Assembly: GCA_032622095.1 (NCBI GenBank)
Contig: CP136062.1
Location: 38,504,918 to 38,568,917, forward strand
DNA: 64,000 bases
Origin: Siphonodentalium dalli
Lineage: Eukaryota; Mollusca; Scaphopoda; Gadilida; Siphonodentaliidae
Reading direction: 5' to 3'
The translations under genes and the position numbers were made by a program. Under the pieces are notes generated by a model that had not been told where the DNA came from, ran no database searches, and was given only the letters and a program-made list of their open reading frames with translations. This document shows, in pieces, positions 33,592 to 45,070 of this stretch. Within the stretch, counting starts at the first letter, position 1. Each line of letters opens with the position of its first letter.

Positions 33592-33840
33592 GGACTTTGC
33601 TAACCCAATTTTCCCCAAATTTGATGGAGTCACAATAAAGGTTTATGTTCACTTTTATTAGTAATCACAGTAACCAAACCCATGAATGCAACATTTTAAG
33701 AGTATAATTCATGGTGAAATATGTTAGAAATACTAAATGTGAAATTTATAGAGGTTTTTTAAATCAATTTTTGCGAACCCAAGATCAATAAACACAAAGT
33801 CCATATCGGAGAAATAAAATATGGCAATGTGTACTGAATA
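33592..33840. mobile_element. Family L element, left half
   Basis: GGACTTTGCTAACCCAATTTT and the sequence after it match the left arm of the elements at 32611 and 37766. It begins right at the TTAA (33588-33591) that also ends the preceding element, so the two abut and share that tetranucleotide. The right half is missing. Confidence 0.75.
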
Positions 33841-34524
33841 TTGCGAAGTAAATCCTGCTGATGAAATTTGATGGCTAAATGGCCCATGTTAGTTGAAACC
33901 CCATCTATAACATATTGCATGCATTATAGTATGCCATCAACCGACTATTGTGGTTATATAGCACATAGTTTTATTTCCCCAAATGAACAACCATATACAA
34001 ATTGTGATATTTTGAGGCAGTATTCTGCATCCTTCCTTTAGTATAAACATGTGTAGAATGAAACCCACGAATAGAATCGTATAAATTGTTACAAGCTCAA
34101 AGTGATTATACTAGGTACCACACTATTATATATAGACAAAAACAAGTATATGCACACTTTATATAGCTTAGCACTCTTATACCATAGCGCGAATACAGCG
34201 CGGAACGGATGCGCCTGTCTTATTTATTAAGCTGCGTTCACGTACATGTACATGCGTTTAACACATGCGTTTAAGCTATGCATGTTGCGTACACCTTTCA
34301 CATAAGTGCGTTGAACTATCCGTTAGCTTTGCGCATAACGCAAGCGTTTCACACCCATGTAAAGCATTTAGCTCCATTCGCTTGTTCAAAATGGATTCAT
34401 TTAGAGTCAATATCCCGAGCAACAGTTGTGGACCGAGAATACTTGGTCTAATTATATTGTAGAATAATCTAGTCTAATATGACAAAAGACACTTTACAAC
34501 GGCATCAACAGTTTTCTGTAACAT
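33841..34524. other. Intergenic, no gene seen
   Basis: AT-rich sequence; 34230-34400 has reiterated GCGTTTAA and GCGTTnAC motifs and a small frame (34265-34462) without domain. Confidence 0.5.
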
Positions 34525-34950
34525 TGTAGTTTACCCTAGTACGTACTTTCCATGGTACCATGGTAGTACAATGGTAGTTATCACTTTGCCGTGGTAATAC
34601 CACGCGGGGTAGTATACCATACTACAATGCATGGTAGTACCAACTGTAACCAAAAGCATGGTGAAGTACTTTAGTACAATGCCATGGTATAGTACATGGT
34701 ATACATGTATATAAATTTAACGTGGTTGTCCCATGGTAGAATACCGTGGTAGTACTATACTGACATGGTAGTACAAAAATGCCATTGTAGTATCATGATA
34801 AGTAGGCCCCTACCCTAGTAGAGTTCCAATGAATCATGGCAGTACCATGGGAAATATAACTTATAGTACCATGTTAGTACGACACTACCATGATATTACC
34901 ACGGTATAGTACCATGATACTACCATTGTAGTAACATGGTATTACGATTG
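34525..34950. repeat. Block of interspersed GGTAGTACCATGG-type motifs
   Basis: Variants of CATGGTAGTACCATGG, TAGTATACCAT and GGTAATACCACG recur about 25 times in both orientations, giving many small palindromes such as TACCATGGTA. There is no clear fixed period. Present once in the window. Confidence 0.75.
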
Positions 34951-36170
34951 TGCTTTTATATGGGAGTCTTGATCTCGTCACATAAATTTGTGCATTTCTG
35001 GGCATCGCGCAATGCGTTCACACAACAATTTACTGATTGTTTAGTAAAGGTGTCTACTAAAATGAACGGACGTCTTTTTATGCAGTTATGTGAAAGGCCC
35101 AGTGCTGACTCTTTTGTTTAAAGGTACGGTTGGCCTTGGCGGTGGGTATCCTGTGAAATTATTTCCACCCGTCAAAAAACGCCACAAACAGAAAGAACAA
35201 CAAAATGTAGACAGACTTTGTCCGTATACAAATAAGAAATATCGCATAAACAGTATGTTATTGTCATATCTTTGACCATTGTTATGTAAACAAAAGCATA
35301 AAAAGTTACTTTTCTGGTGTTTGTTTATATTATGATGGTAAACATAAAGAGCGTTCTTTGTTGATGAATTCCCGAATAAAGAGCGTTTATGCCATTTTAT
35401 GCAGCATTTTGCTGTCTTCTGTAACACAATCAGGCTCTTGATTATGTAAAATATAGTAAATCATTATGATAACATGCTGTTTACGCGATGGTCCTGGTAT
35501 ATATGAACGAAACTGTATGCATTTTAATGTTTTTCTGTTTACGGTGATTGGAACAAATATAAATATTTTCGACAACTAAGGCCTCACGTGCCTTTAAACT
35601 AATGCGCCTTTCTAATATTGAAAACCGGTGTACGTGTTATTAAACATGTTTGCTTAATTAACCTAAGTGCGTGTTCGAAATTCGTTGTACGAGTTCTTGC
35701 AGAAATAATACTGGATTTCAAAATGCATACCGTATACATGCCTTTCATCTTGTTATAACATCTGGGTTCAACATATAAGTATGCTGAGATGCTAGCCTAT
35801 TTGGAGACAAATAACATACATTCAGAGAACAGCCGACAGGGTCTCGCCTAACGATTGAAATCGTAAATTTGGAAATTATTCAAGAAATAAGGTAATAAAT
35901 TTCTTTTGTGACACGATTAATACATTGTTTCGACAATGGATTACTTCTTCCCATTGATGGTTCATACTCACACCTGTTTTATTTAATCTGATATGGATAT
36001 TATCATTGTTTTGTTTCATACTCACCGATTTTGTGCAGTAGCTTCGACGTGAAAATAAAAAAAAATGACCGCTGTACTTAGTTCGCGTAACCGTAGATCG
36101 AGTTCACGGATCTCCAGTGTGATAATGTTGGTGTATTTATTTTTGAATTTTATAATGATTTTTTAAATGT
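34951..36170. other. Intergenic, no gene supported
   Basis: Short frames at 34936-35275 and 35086-35575 have no domain. A minus-strand GTGAGTAT at about 36018-36025 could be a splice donor, but I see no exon to support it. Confidence 0.5.
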
Positions 36171-36377
36171 AGGTCAAGTGATGTAATTCCAGAAAAAAAA
36201 TCTAATATATATATTTATTGCAAAATTTTATAATTTACCAAGCGGACCCGCCAGATAAATACCTGTTTCCAATACCATATCAAGTCACACCCAAACGTAT
36301 GTGCAACTCTGTAACTTTTGCTCCGCAGATTGTCGTGGAAATCGCCATTCAAAATTGTTCACTTGACCTCCCTCTTA
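36171..36377. mobile_element. Small TIR element, family K
   Basis: AGGTCAAGTGAT at 36171 is mirrored by TTCACTTGACCT at 36357-36368, with CCCTCTT following. About 100 bp at the right match the fragment at 32219-32330 in opposite orientation. Confidence 0.6.
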
Positions 36378-36575
36378 ATTTAAAAGAAAGGTATTGTCAG
36401 CCTCTCACATCTATGTTAAAATACATTGCTGTCGATTAATAATTTGTGAAATTCTACATACAATGAAGACGGTGATCTGATAAAATCAAGGTCTTTTGCC
36501 AGATCCAGAGAAATTCTTTATTGAAAATCTCTGCCATTTTGGCTGGATTTATGCAAAACGTGCATCTCCCCTTAA

Positions 36576-37031
36576 CCCTTTACCCAACAAAACGGCCAAA
36601 AACGCCCAAATAAAGTTTCAACAACCTAAAATATCTTGGGTATGTCTCAATAGAACCATAAAAATATGGATATCATTGGAACCGGTTCATTGACCACATT
36701 GTGATGGTTACAGTTATGCCCTGTGCCAATGCATTCTCTTATATATGCGAGTCGACCATATGTCGCCTCGCATATATAAGAGAATGCATTGGCCTAAAAA
36801 ATTCTTTTTTTTAACACTTTTTACCATTTTTTCTTACATTCTTTAACAATTTTATAATTTTTTCTTACATTTTTTAACAATTTTTATAATATTTTCTACA
36901 TTCTTTGACAATTTTATCATTTTTAATATGTGTTAAGCCAATGCATTCTCTTATATATGCGAGGCGACCTATGGTCGACTCGCATATATAATAGAATGCA
37001 CTGGCACAGGGCCGTTCTGTTGGGTAAAGGG
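36576..37031. mobile_element. piggyBac-like MITE with two hairpins, family B
   Basis: CCCTTTACCCAACAAAACGG begins the element and CCGTTCTGTTGGGTAAAGGG ends it, with TTAA on both sides (36572-36575, 37032-37035). TTAA duplication plus a CCC terminus is characteristic of piggyBac. Two 67-bp palindromes lie at 36726-36792 and 36938-37004, separated by a T-rich stretch. No transposase is present. Confidence 0.85.
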
Positions 37032-37035
37032 TTAA

Positions 37036-37526
37036 TATCTCTGTGGAACATAACGCTCTCGCTGTAGGGGGGGGGGGGGGTATAAAATGATTCCCAGAAA
37101 TGACGCAGAATAAGCCTCCACGAAAGTAAACGCATTACATATGCTTTTCCTTGCATTTTCGTGATCAAATGGTGTCAATCTAGCTGGGTAAACATGATTG
37201 GAGTGACCTGTAGGCTTCAATTCATTGAATTTGACCAAAACGTTAACACTGTCGCCTATGGGAAACCATTTAGTTCAGCGATTCCTATAAGAAAAATTTG
37301 AATTTTACGAAATTTCACGTTTCGCCATGTTAAGTTGTTCATTTCATATTTTTTTATATTCAAATGATAATGGCGAAATGTTCGACAGATTTAAAGAACA
37401 CAAAAACAGTAGATAGTAAAGACAGTGATAAATCTGGGAATTTTGTATGGGCAGTAAGTACCATGAGAGGGGTCTGGGGTCTAAGAAAGGGCAAAGGTTA
37501 GCAGCACGCCAATTTTTTACCCTGTG
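37036..37526. other. Intergenic, no gene seen
   Basis: It includes a run of about fourteen G near 37067-37080. Small minus frames at 36923-37238 cross the MITE end and the homopolymer and are not called. Confidence 0.5.
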
Positions 37527-37593
37527 CCAATGCATTCTCTTATATATGCGAGTCGACCATAGGTCGCCTCGCATATATAAGAGAATGCATTGG
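37527..37593. repeat. 67-bp palindrome, solo copy
   Basis: CCAATGCATTCTCTTATATA ... TATATAAGAGAATGCATTGG, the same hairpin as in the family B elements, preceded by CCCTGTG and followed by CCTAAG. The TTAA ends of a full element are not seen here, so it is a fragment of family B or a hairpin with independent movement. Confidence 0.85.
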
Positions 37594-37765
37594 CCTAAGA
37601 ATGTTTTATCATTTTTTTATTATAAATTTTTCAGAAAATCCTCCTGTCGTGATCATGTTTATCAACTTGGGGGGGGGGTCTTAGAATGAAAATAGGTACA
37701 AAAAAGGGGAACATCGCCGAGCACGCATACATTTTTAGCTCCTTTTAAAGGTTTTGAATTGTTAA

Positions 37766-39089
37766 GAGCTTTGCTAACCCATTTTCAACCCAAATTTGAA
37801 GGAGTGAAAATAAGGATTCTGTTCAATTTTATTAGTAATCACAGCAACCAAACCCATAGATGCACCATTTTAACAGTTAAAGTCATGATGGATTATCTTA
37901 GAAATACAAAATGTGAACTTTATAGATGTTTTAAAAAATATTTGTTTGAGCCCAAATCCAACAAACACAAAATCAATTTCTAAGAACAAAATATGGAAAT
38001 GTGTACTAAATACTGTGAAGAACGATGAACAATAAAGTTATATTCATATTTACCAAGTGTTCTTTGACAAACTTAATTAAAACCAGCTGTTTACAAATGA
38101 TAGATTCACTTCCCAAACTTGGCTGACTGGGGAGCTGGAAGCAGTTGGTTAATTATTGACAGTGGTGAATTGATAATATAACTTATTAACCCTTTACCCA
38201 AACAGAAGGGCCCTGTGCCAATGCATTCTCTTATATATGCGAGTCGACCATAGGTCGCCTCGCATATATAAGAGAATGCATTGGCTTAACACATTAAAAA
38301 TTATAAAATTGTTAAAGAATGTAAGAAAAAATGGTAAAAAGTGTTAAAAAAAGATTATTTTTTTAGGCCAATGCATTCTCTTATATATGCGAGGCGACCT
38401 ATGGTCAACTCGCATATATAAGAGAATGCATTGGCACAGGGCATAACTATAACCATCACAATGTGGTCAATGAGCCGGTTCCAATGATATCCATATTTGT
38501 ATGGTTTTATTGAGACAGACACAAGATATTTTAGGCTGTTGAAGCTTTATTTGGCCTGTTTTGGCCGGTTTGTTGGGTAAAGGGTTAAGCTTCAATTTTT
38601 CACACCACCCTGTAGCCACTAAATAGGTCACCAATCATGGAATAATCCCTTACAGTCCAGTGGCCACACAGGCTGATAACAATCCCAGCGACACTGGACA
38701 CAAGGTGACCCGTAATCCACCCATCAAGTGTCACCTTCTGGACATAATTACTGAGAAAGTAAATCTACCATTTGTAAATAAGTGGTTCTGAGTAACTTTT
38801 TCAAAGAGCGTTTGGTAAATATGAATATATGTTTATTGTTCATCATTCTTCAGTGTTCAGTACACATTCCCATATTATTTTCTTAGATATGGACTTTGTG
38901 TTTGTTGGATTTGGGTTCGAAAAAATAGATTTTAAAAACCTCTATAAATTTCACATATAGTCTTTCCAACATAATCCATCGTGGTATTCTACATCAATGG
39001 GTTTGGTTACTGTGATTTTGTAATAAAAGTGAACATAATCGTTTATTTTGACTCCATCAAAATTTTGGGAAATTGGGGTAGCAATGTCC
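37766..39089. mobile_element. TTAA-flanked family L element carrying a nested family B MITE
   Basis: GAGCTTTGCTAACCCATTTT begins after TTAA (37762-37765), and the inverted end GGGGTAGCAATGTCC precedes TTAA (39090-39093). The arms are about 340 bp and diverged from each other. The loop was invaded by the piggyBac-like MITE at 38190-38584. Confidence 0.75.
38190..38584. mobile_element. piggyBac-like MITE, family B, inverted copy nested in family L
   Basis: CCTTTACCCAAACAGAAGGG ... CCGGTTTGTTGGGTAAAGGG, flanked by TTAA (38186-38189, 38585-38588). It is the reverse complement of the element at 36576-37031 through most of its length. Palindromes lie at 38218-38284 and 38368-38434. Confidence 0.85.
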
Positions 39090-39149
39090 TTAAAAGGGGA
39101 TAATGATCTAGTTTGTTTTCATTTGATATGAATGATCTTCAACTCGTCA

Positions 39150-39330
39150 TGTTGGATAAGATTTCATGAAACTCGTTTCATAAGTTTGATTCACAACTCG
39201 TCTACGAATCGTTGTGAATCAAATTTATCCAACACTGCATGAAAACTGGAATTTATTCATTGCATAAATTCCGGATAAATGTGCATAAATCCGGAAATTT
39301 ATGCACATTTATTCACAATTTATTCATGAA
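39150..39330. repeat. Cluster of palindromes beside the start of copy 2
   Basis: TTTGATTCACAAC (39185-39197) pairs with GTTGTGAATCAAA (39211-39223) inside an outer pair GTTGGATAA / TTATCCAAC. Further inverted pairs GGAATTTATTC, CCGGATAAATGTGC and CCGGAAATTTATGCACA follow. The cluster ends about 120 bp before the start of visible copy-2 homology. Confidence 0.6.
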
Positions 39331-39448
39331 TAAAGGCCGACATTTCGTCCAAACGACAGCAATTTGGACTTGGCGTCTTTAAATAGCACACTTAAGAGCT
39401 GACCTTAGATGCCTACAATCGCTAGAGATTTCGCATTCATACTGCAAT

Positions 39449-41000
39449 TAGTTTCGGAGTATTCATTGTATCACGGAGAAGAATATATATAAATTGTGGA
39501 CATCCGCGCTAAAATTAGTTTTATCAATTTACCCCCTTCGGTGTGCCCTGACGCGAAAGGCGCCACGTTTGGCATGTTTAAACAACTCCATTAGATTCAT
39601 CATATCATGGGAATTATAATAAAAAAATTCCGTGGCAATCGGCGGCAAAACAAATTTCTACCCCTCCCCTTTTTCTGCCCCTGACAACGGCGTCACTTTG
39701 GAAAATTCTAACCTACACCATTATCTTTCTCGTAATAAGTTACCCCTAGTAGACCGTTTGGTGCAATCTAGATGGTCCCTCGGCGCTAAACTTAGTTGAT
39801 AAATTTTGGTGCCACTCCCCCCTTCTGTGCATCCCAGACTCGAATGGCGCCACTTTTGACGTATTTAAACTATCTATTGCATATGGGTCTCTTCTGACGT
39901 CATTGTTATGTTTTGTCTCACTATAACTGAGGACTAACGAGTGTATACGTTTCTATAATTTAGTATACAATACTCCCTAAGGACGACTGCTTTTATATAT
40001 AGCAGAGTATCAGGAGCACGTGTTAGTGCAGCATGCAAACAAGTCATGAATATTAATGAGTTTGTATAGTAGAAGATGGAGATGTCCCGATATATAACAC
40101 CTCCCCGTTTTAACGAAAGATAGAGCGACAGTATGTTAAAGAGGAATGATACATAAATGGAAGGTGATACATCGAAATGTTGCCTCTTTCAATTTACTGT
40201 TTAGTAAATCCCACTTCTGACACCATGTTATGTTTTGTCTCTCTAAAAATGAGGACTAACGAGTGTATACGTTTCTATAATTTATTATACAATGTTAGTG
40301 CAGCATGAAAACGATTCATGAATATTAATGAGTTAGTATAGTAGAAGATGGAGATGTCCCGATATATAACATATCCTCGTTTTTACGAAATATAGAGCGA
40401 CAGTATCCTAAAGAGGAAAGATACAAAAATGGAAGGTGATTCATCGAAATGTTGCCTCATTCAATTTACAGTTTAGTACATCCCACTTCTGACACCAGGT
40501 TATGTTTTGTCTCTCATTAACTGAGGACTAACGAGTGTATACGTTTCTATAATTTATTATACAATGTTCCCTAAGCGCGCGACTGTTTTTATAGTAGAGA
40601 AGCTGGAGCACGTGTTAGTGCAGCATGCACACGATTCATGAATATTAATGAGTTAGTATAGTATAGAAGATGGAGATGTCCCTATATATAACAGTCATCA
40701 TTGACCAAAATTTGGGTTTATACACCGTTACTATATATCGATGCTGATTGGCTATTCGCAAGAGCCGACATAATACAAAATGTTATCCGCCCCAGTGATG
40801 GTTATATTTTCTGACATTTGCTACTGAAAGGCAAAATCCGTCGTCTATCTATATCTTTATTTGCGAATGTCTGTCTGTCTTCTATTCACGGGGGACCATC
40901 TAGATGGCACCAAAGGGGTCTAACATGGGTAACTATTTACGAGGAAGATAATGGTGCGGGTTAGTATTTTCTAAAATGACGCTGTAACAGCGGTACTCGG
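39449..41000. repeat. Composite repetitive block, copy 2
   Basis: Counterpart of 1-1550 with the same inverted arms and the tandem array at 39908-40692; only scattered substitutions differ. Confidence 0.6.
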
Positions 41001-41324
41001 TCCAAGATCAGCATCATTCAAACCGACACACCATGCTGCTGTAGTCCGAGAAGACTTGGTCTACTGGGCGACAAAAACATTCATCTGAATGAATGAAAAT
41101 AGGTTCAACTGTTTCAACCAGTGCTCTGTTGTCGGCGATACCCTCCGGTCTCCGGTCGGCGACACCGAGTTAACGGGTGGTGGTGAGAACATTCAACACT
41201 AGACGAAATGTGATGTTTTCAGATTTGGCGATTTCATGTAGTTTCCATGTATCGAATATACGTCACATTTACGATGCGTTTATTCTTATATTAGCAGTTT
41301 CTGTATTCTTCACGTTTTATTGGG

Positions 41325-41788
41325 TCTAAAGGCCCACTTAATTTTCGAACCTCCAGATTACTTTATATAAAATATATGCTATATTATATATCATTTTAAA
41401 TCTCTAAGACATTGTATTATCAACTTATCCGGTGTAATAACATGTGGTCATGTTTTTGTTGAGTTGCCAACGCGTTTTGTCATAAAGATTGAAGTAAAAA
41501 TCAGTATTATTTCCAATGCAGGGGGAATAACTCTATATATTAAAGATAGAGTTCTTCCCCTTTCATTGAAAAAGTTTGAATTCCCTTGCGTTATGTGTGC
41601 CAGAAAGGGGGTGGGGTCTTTAGCAGTTTTCTATTTCTCTGTGGGCATCTTCTGTGACACAGATGTTTCAAATAGTGATGAATTATAGCATTTTAATCAT
41701 ATTTTATGGCATAGATTGTTATTAAAACCGAATATAAGTAACTATACAAAAAATAATCGGCGACTCAAAAATTGAGTGGGCCTTTAAA
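41325..41788. mobile_element. Family A TIR element, copy 2
   Basis: Same length and ends as the element at 1871-2334. The contained open frame (41464-41688) translates identically. Confidence 0.75.
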
Positions 41789-41849
41789 TCCCAAGTATTC
41801 GCCTACATCTGGATGTTATTCTGGCACATCATATCTCACTATCAATGTA

Positions 41850-42180
41850 TTAATCCTTTCAGTGCCACGGGCCGATCACGTCGGCCCTAATTTATGGTCT
41901 GTAAAAAAAACAAAAAGCAAACAAACTGGATAAAACCTTAGGGGCATGTTACAATTCAAAACTATCACCAAGAATTCATAGTAATAAGTTTGATGCCCAT
42001 GATAAACGTAAGATTCCCTGGCACTAAACCTACAAAATAAGTATGTTAAAGAATATAAGAAAAAAATATTAAAATTGTACAAAATTCTAAAAAATAATAA
42101 CTGATGAAAAATTGTTAGGCCAATGCATTCTCTTATATATGCGAGGCGACCTATGGTCGACTCGCATATATGAGAGAATG
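41850..42180. mobile_element. Truncated TTAA element with hairpin, copy 2
   Basis: Counterpart of 2396-2726, again cut inside the hairpin (42120-42180) at the same base, so the truncation predates the divergence of the two copies. Confidence 0.6.
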
Positions 42181-43114
42181 TAGTAACTGACGAGTTTTGT
42201 GGTAGCTCACGAGTTATGTAGCAACAATCGACGAGTTTTGTGGTAGCTCACGAGTTTTGTAGTAAACTCGACGAGTTTTGTAGTCAAAAACAAGTTAACG
42301 AGTTTTGTAGTAATACTCGTCGAGTTCTGTAGCAACAATTTTTAGTCAGTTTCACAGGCGGGTTTGGACTTATATAATACAATCGTATATAGTAAATGCA
42401 ATGTTTTTTTGTGTAAGTGTGTGTGGTGGACGTTAATGACGTTGTAGCTCAACTTGATGTTGGTCCCTCGTCACTGCTGCTTCGTTTCTCATCAGATCTG
42501 AGCCAAACTTCGTACCTAGAAGTACTATGGCCATGTTATTAACTTGAACCTGGCCCTCATTACGTCAGACGTCGCGTCCTATTTCTTAATACCATGTTGT
42601 ATTTGGTGAAATAGAATAAACTATCTATCGTGGTGGAAAACCAAATGTGGTTAGTCATTTTTCTCTCAGTGCATAATGGATTCGTGGCTTGTGCACTTTA
42701 AGAAATAAACGCAACCAACAGTAACCGTGAAACAAAAGAGCGGCGAGTCATGCATGCGTACCATACAGTTATTGTTACCAATAATCGTTTCACTTTGTTT
42801 TTGCAATATAGACAACTCTACGCCACCTCTTGGTTCTTGGTTCGTTCTTGAGGATACCCATGTGATTTGACAAAGTAACACTCTGCATATTCAATCATAA
42901 TACATGTAGTTGAAAAATCAAAGAAAAAAAAAACCTCGTTAGCTTGTTTTTTACTACAAAACTCGTCGATATTTTACTACAAAACTCGTAACCTGAAATT
43001 ACTACATAACTCGTCGATTTTACTACAAAACTCGTGAGCTACCACAAAACTCGTCGATTGTTACTAAATAACTCGTGAGCTACCACAAAACTAGTCAGTT
43101 ACTACATAACTCGG
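42181..43114. mobile_element. TIR element with repeat-built arms, copy 2
   Basis: Counterpart of 2727-3751. The left arm has lost about 100 bp (roughly five motif units), while the right arm is kept, so the arms are now unequal. Confidence 0.8.
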
Positions 43115-43154
43115 CGTAACACAGGGTATATGGGTTGATACAAAAATCGGACTT

Positions 43155-43475
43155 GTGTTATTTCGAATATAATTTATACCTATATTGCACGTATATGTGA
43201 AATTTAACGCATCCATAATGTGTTATATTTCGAAAATAAATGCACGTAAATTGCACGTATATTTGAAATTTAAAGCATCCATAAATGTGTTATTTGGTAT
43301 ATAAATTCACACAAACTGCACGCATATTTGAAATTTAACGCATTCATAAATGTGTTATTTAGAAAATAATTCATCCGTAAATAACACCTATATTTTAAAT
43401 CGAACGTGCGCGTATTTTCCACGTAAATGTTGAAGAATACGTGTCCGTAAATACAACGTATTATTAGGTCACTTG
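43155..43475 (+). repeat. Degenerate 66-bp tandem array, copy 2
   Basis: Counterpart of 3790-4110, with the same number of units. Confidence 0.75.
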
Positions 43476-43590
43476 TTTTGGAAATTGACATGATCCGTAA
43501 TTAAATTCCAAATTTGGTGCAGGGCGGTTGACTAATATTCCTGAAAGTTCATGCTGCTTTGAATTTTCTTCTCCTGCTCACTTTCCACAG

Positions 43591-44523
43591 GTGACGGTGA
43601 TGAAGCTGATCGAAGCCAGGTGCCGGAACTCTGACGCAATATCTGGTAGAGCGAATACCGTAATTTACTGGACTAACTTGAAATCTGCTCTGTGCGTGGT
43701 TCCAAAAGCAGCAAGCACACTACTGCGCTCGGGAATATCGGACGAGTTGGAATCAAGAGTGGGAAAGCCGATGGTGGCCAAGGTCAAGGTCTGGAGTAGC
43801 CCGGATGTGTTCCGATACATGTTTGTGCGAAATCCTTGGTCGAGGTTATGGTCTGGATATGTCGATAAATTGGTGATGCTCGGATTCAGAAATAACAAAT
43901 TCCCAATCTTCAATGCATTGAATCTGGGCGATTGTAGTAGAATTCCAACATTCGCAGAATTTATTGCATATCTCGCTAACCACGAGAACAATCCGGGAGT
44001 TATTAACCAGCATTGGGCCCCGATCACGTTGTTGTGTGATCCCTGTTACTTTAAACCTCATTTCGTTGGTAAATTGGAAACTTTCGACGATGACCTGAAG
44101 TACATTGGACAAAAGCTTCACATTACTGACGAGATTCGTATTGCAAACGACAAAGAAGGTAAAGCTAGGAACAAATTCTTGATCCCAAATCAACTCAATT
44201 TTTACCTCAATAACAATGCATCGTGTGGCCTGTCTATTATGGGAATTTTGCAACGGATTTGGGTTGCTAGCATACTGACAGGTCGCATAAACAACAAAGC
44301 AGTCTTCCCCCAGGCTGAGCTCGAAGCGATCCAACCATTTACATTACAGCGATCGGATCTTATCGTTGACATATTTAAAAAGTACAGCCTTGAGGGGGAG
44401 GCTCGACGAGCGCAGAAGAATCTTCTACGAGATAATGCCTACGCGGAAATTCCAGACGACCTTAAATCGCGCATCAGACGAATGTATAATGACGACTTTA
44501 CGTTGTTTGGATACGACCCGTGA
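43591..44523 (+). CDS. Carbohydrate sulfotransferase (HNK-1 family), terminal exon, copy 2
   Basis: This is a second intact copy of the PAPS-dependent sulfotransferase exon, with the same acceptor and phase as 4228-5160. All the binding motifs (CVVPKAAST, FVRNPWSRLWSG, QHWAP, CDPCY, GKLETF, LFGYDP) are unchanged. Using the same numbering, it differs at His242 to Gln and Ser317 to Arg, plus one silent change (TCC to TCG at serine 232). Both changes lie outside the two PAPS motifs, so both copies should encode an active catalytic core if spliced to suitable upstream exons. Whether this is a paralogue or an allele depends on the nature of the large repeat. No anchor-encoding exon was recognised upstream. 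Confidence 0.9.
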   Translation: MTVMKLIEARCRNSDAISGRANTVIYWTNLKSALCVVPKAASTLLRSGISDELESRVGKPMVAKVKVWSSPDVFRYMFVRNPWSRLWSGYVDKLVMLGFRNNKFPIFNALNLGDCSRIPTFAEFIAYLANHENNPGVINQHWAPITLLCDPCYFKPHFVGKLETFDDDLKYIGQKLHITDEIRIANDKEGKARNKFLIPNQLNFYLNNNASCGLSIMGILQRIWVASILTGRINNKAVFPQAELEAIQPFTLQRSDLIVDIFKKYSLEGEARRAQKNLLRDNAYAEIPDDLKSRIRRMYNDDFTLFGYDP

Positions 44524-44564
44524 CGACTGCCATTGTACCTGAAGATTGTCCGTGAACTAGGAAG

Positions 44565-45070
44565 CCACCCCTTGCCAAGTGGTCCTGCTAATATGCTATG
44601 ATGCTGGTCCTGCTGAATTGCTATGATTCGAATAGGGCAAACTGATGTCGTTATGAAATAGTACCGTTATATTTTCTAAAGTTATCATTTTCGCGGTGTT
44701 TGACTAATCAGAGAGATTTGAGAAAAAACAGGTGTTCGTATGAAACACTCAAGAACATATATATTTTTGAAAAATATCATGCCTGCGCTGGTGTTCCTAA
44801 AATTACGGAATAACCCATCTTGATCATAGTCAATATTCAACAATTTATACATTTAGTATTAAAAATATTTCGCAATAAATATATTTTTGAATGTTTGATG
44901 CGCATAATGGCTTTTCCTGGATATGTTCAGTTATCGAAACACCGCGATAAAGATAAATTAAAACAAATATAACGGTACTTTTTTATAACAACATCATTTT
45001 GCCCTAACATCATCATAGCAATTCAGCAGGACCCAACCGCATCATAGCCGGAACACTTAACCAGGGGTGG
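44565..45070. mobile_element. Family D TIR element, copy 2
   Basis: Counterpart of 5202-5704 with CCACCCCTTGCCAAGTG and CACTTAACCAGGGGTGG ends. Small indels lie near the left end (about 44589-44610). Confidence 0.85.

Noticed and set aside
34265-35575. Several 60-113 codon frames in the spacer
   Set aside because: Short, overlapping on both strands, no domains, and partly within motif repeats.
32129-44523. Direct splice from the orphan exon at 32171 to the sulfotransferase exon at 43591
   Set aside because: Donor is phase 1 and the strong acceptor is phase 0, so the join shifts frame; the phase-compatible AG at about 43522 lacks a pyrimidine tract.
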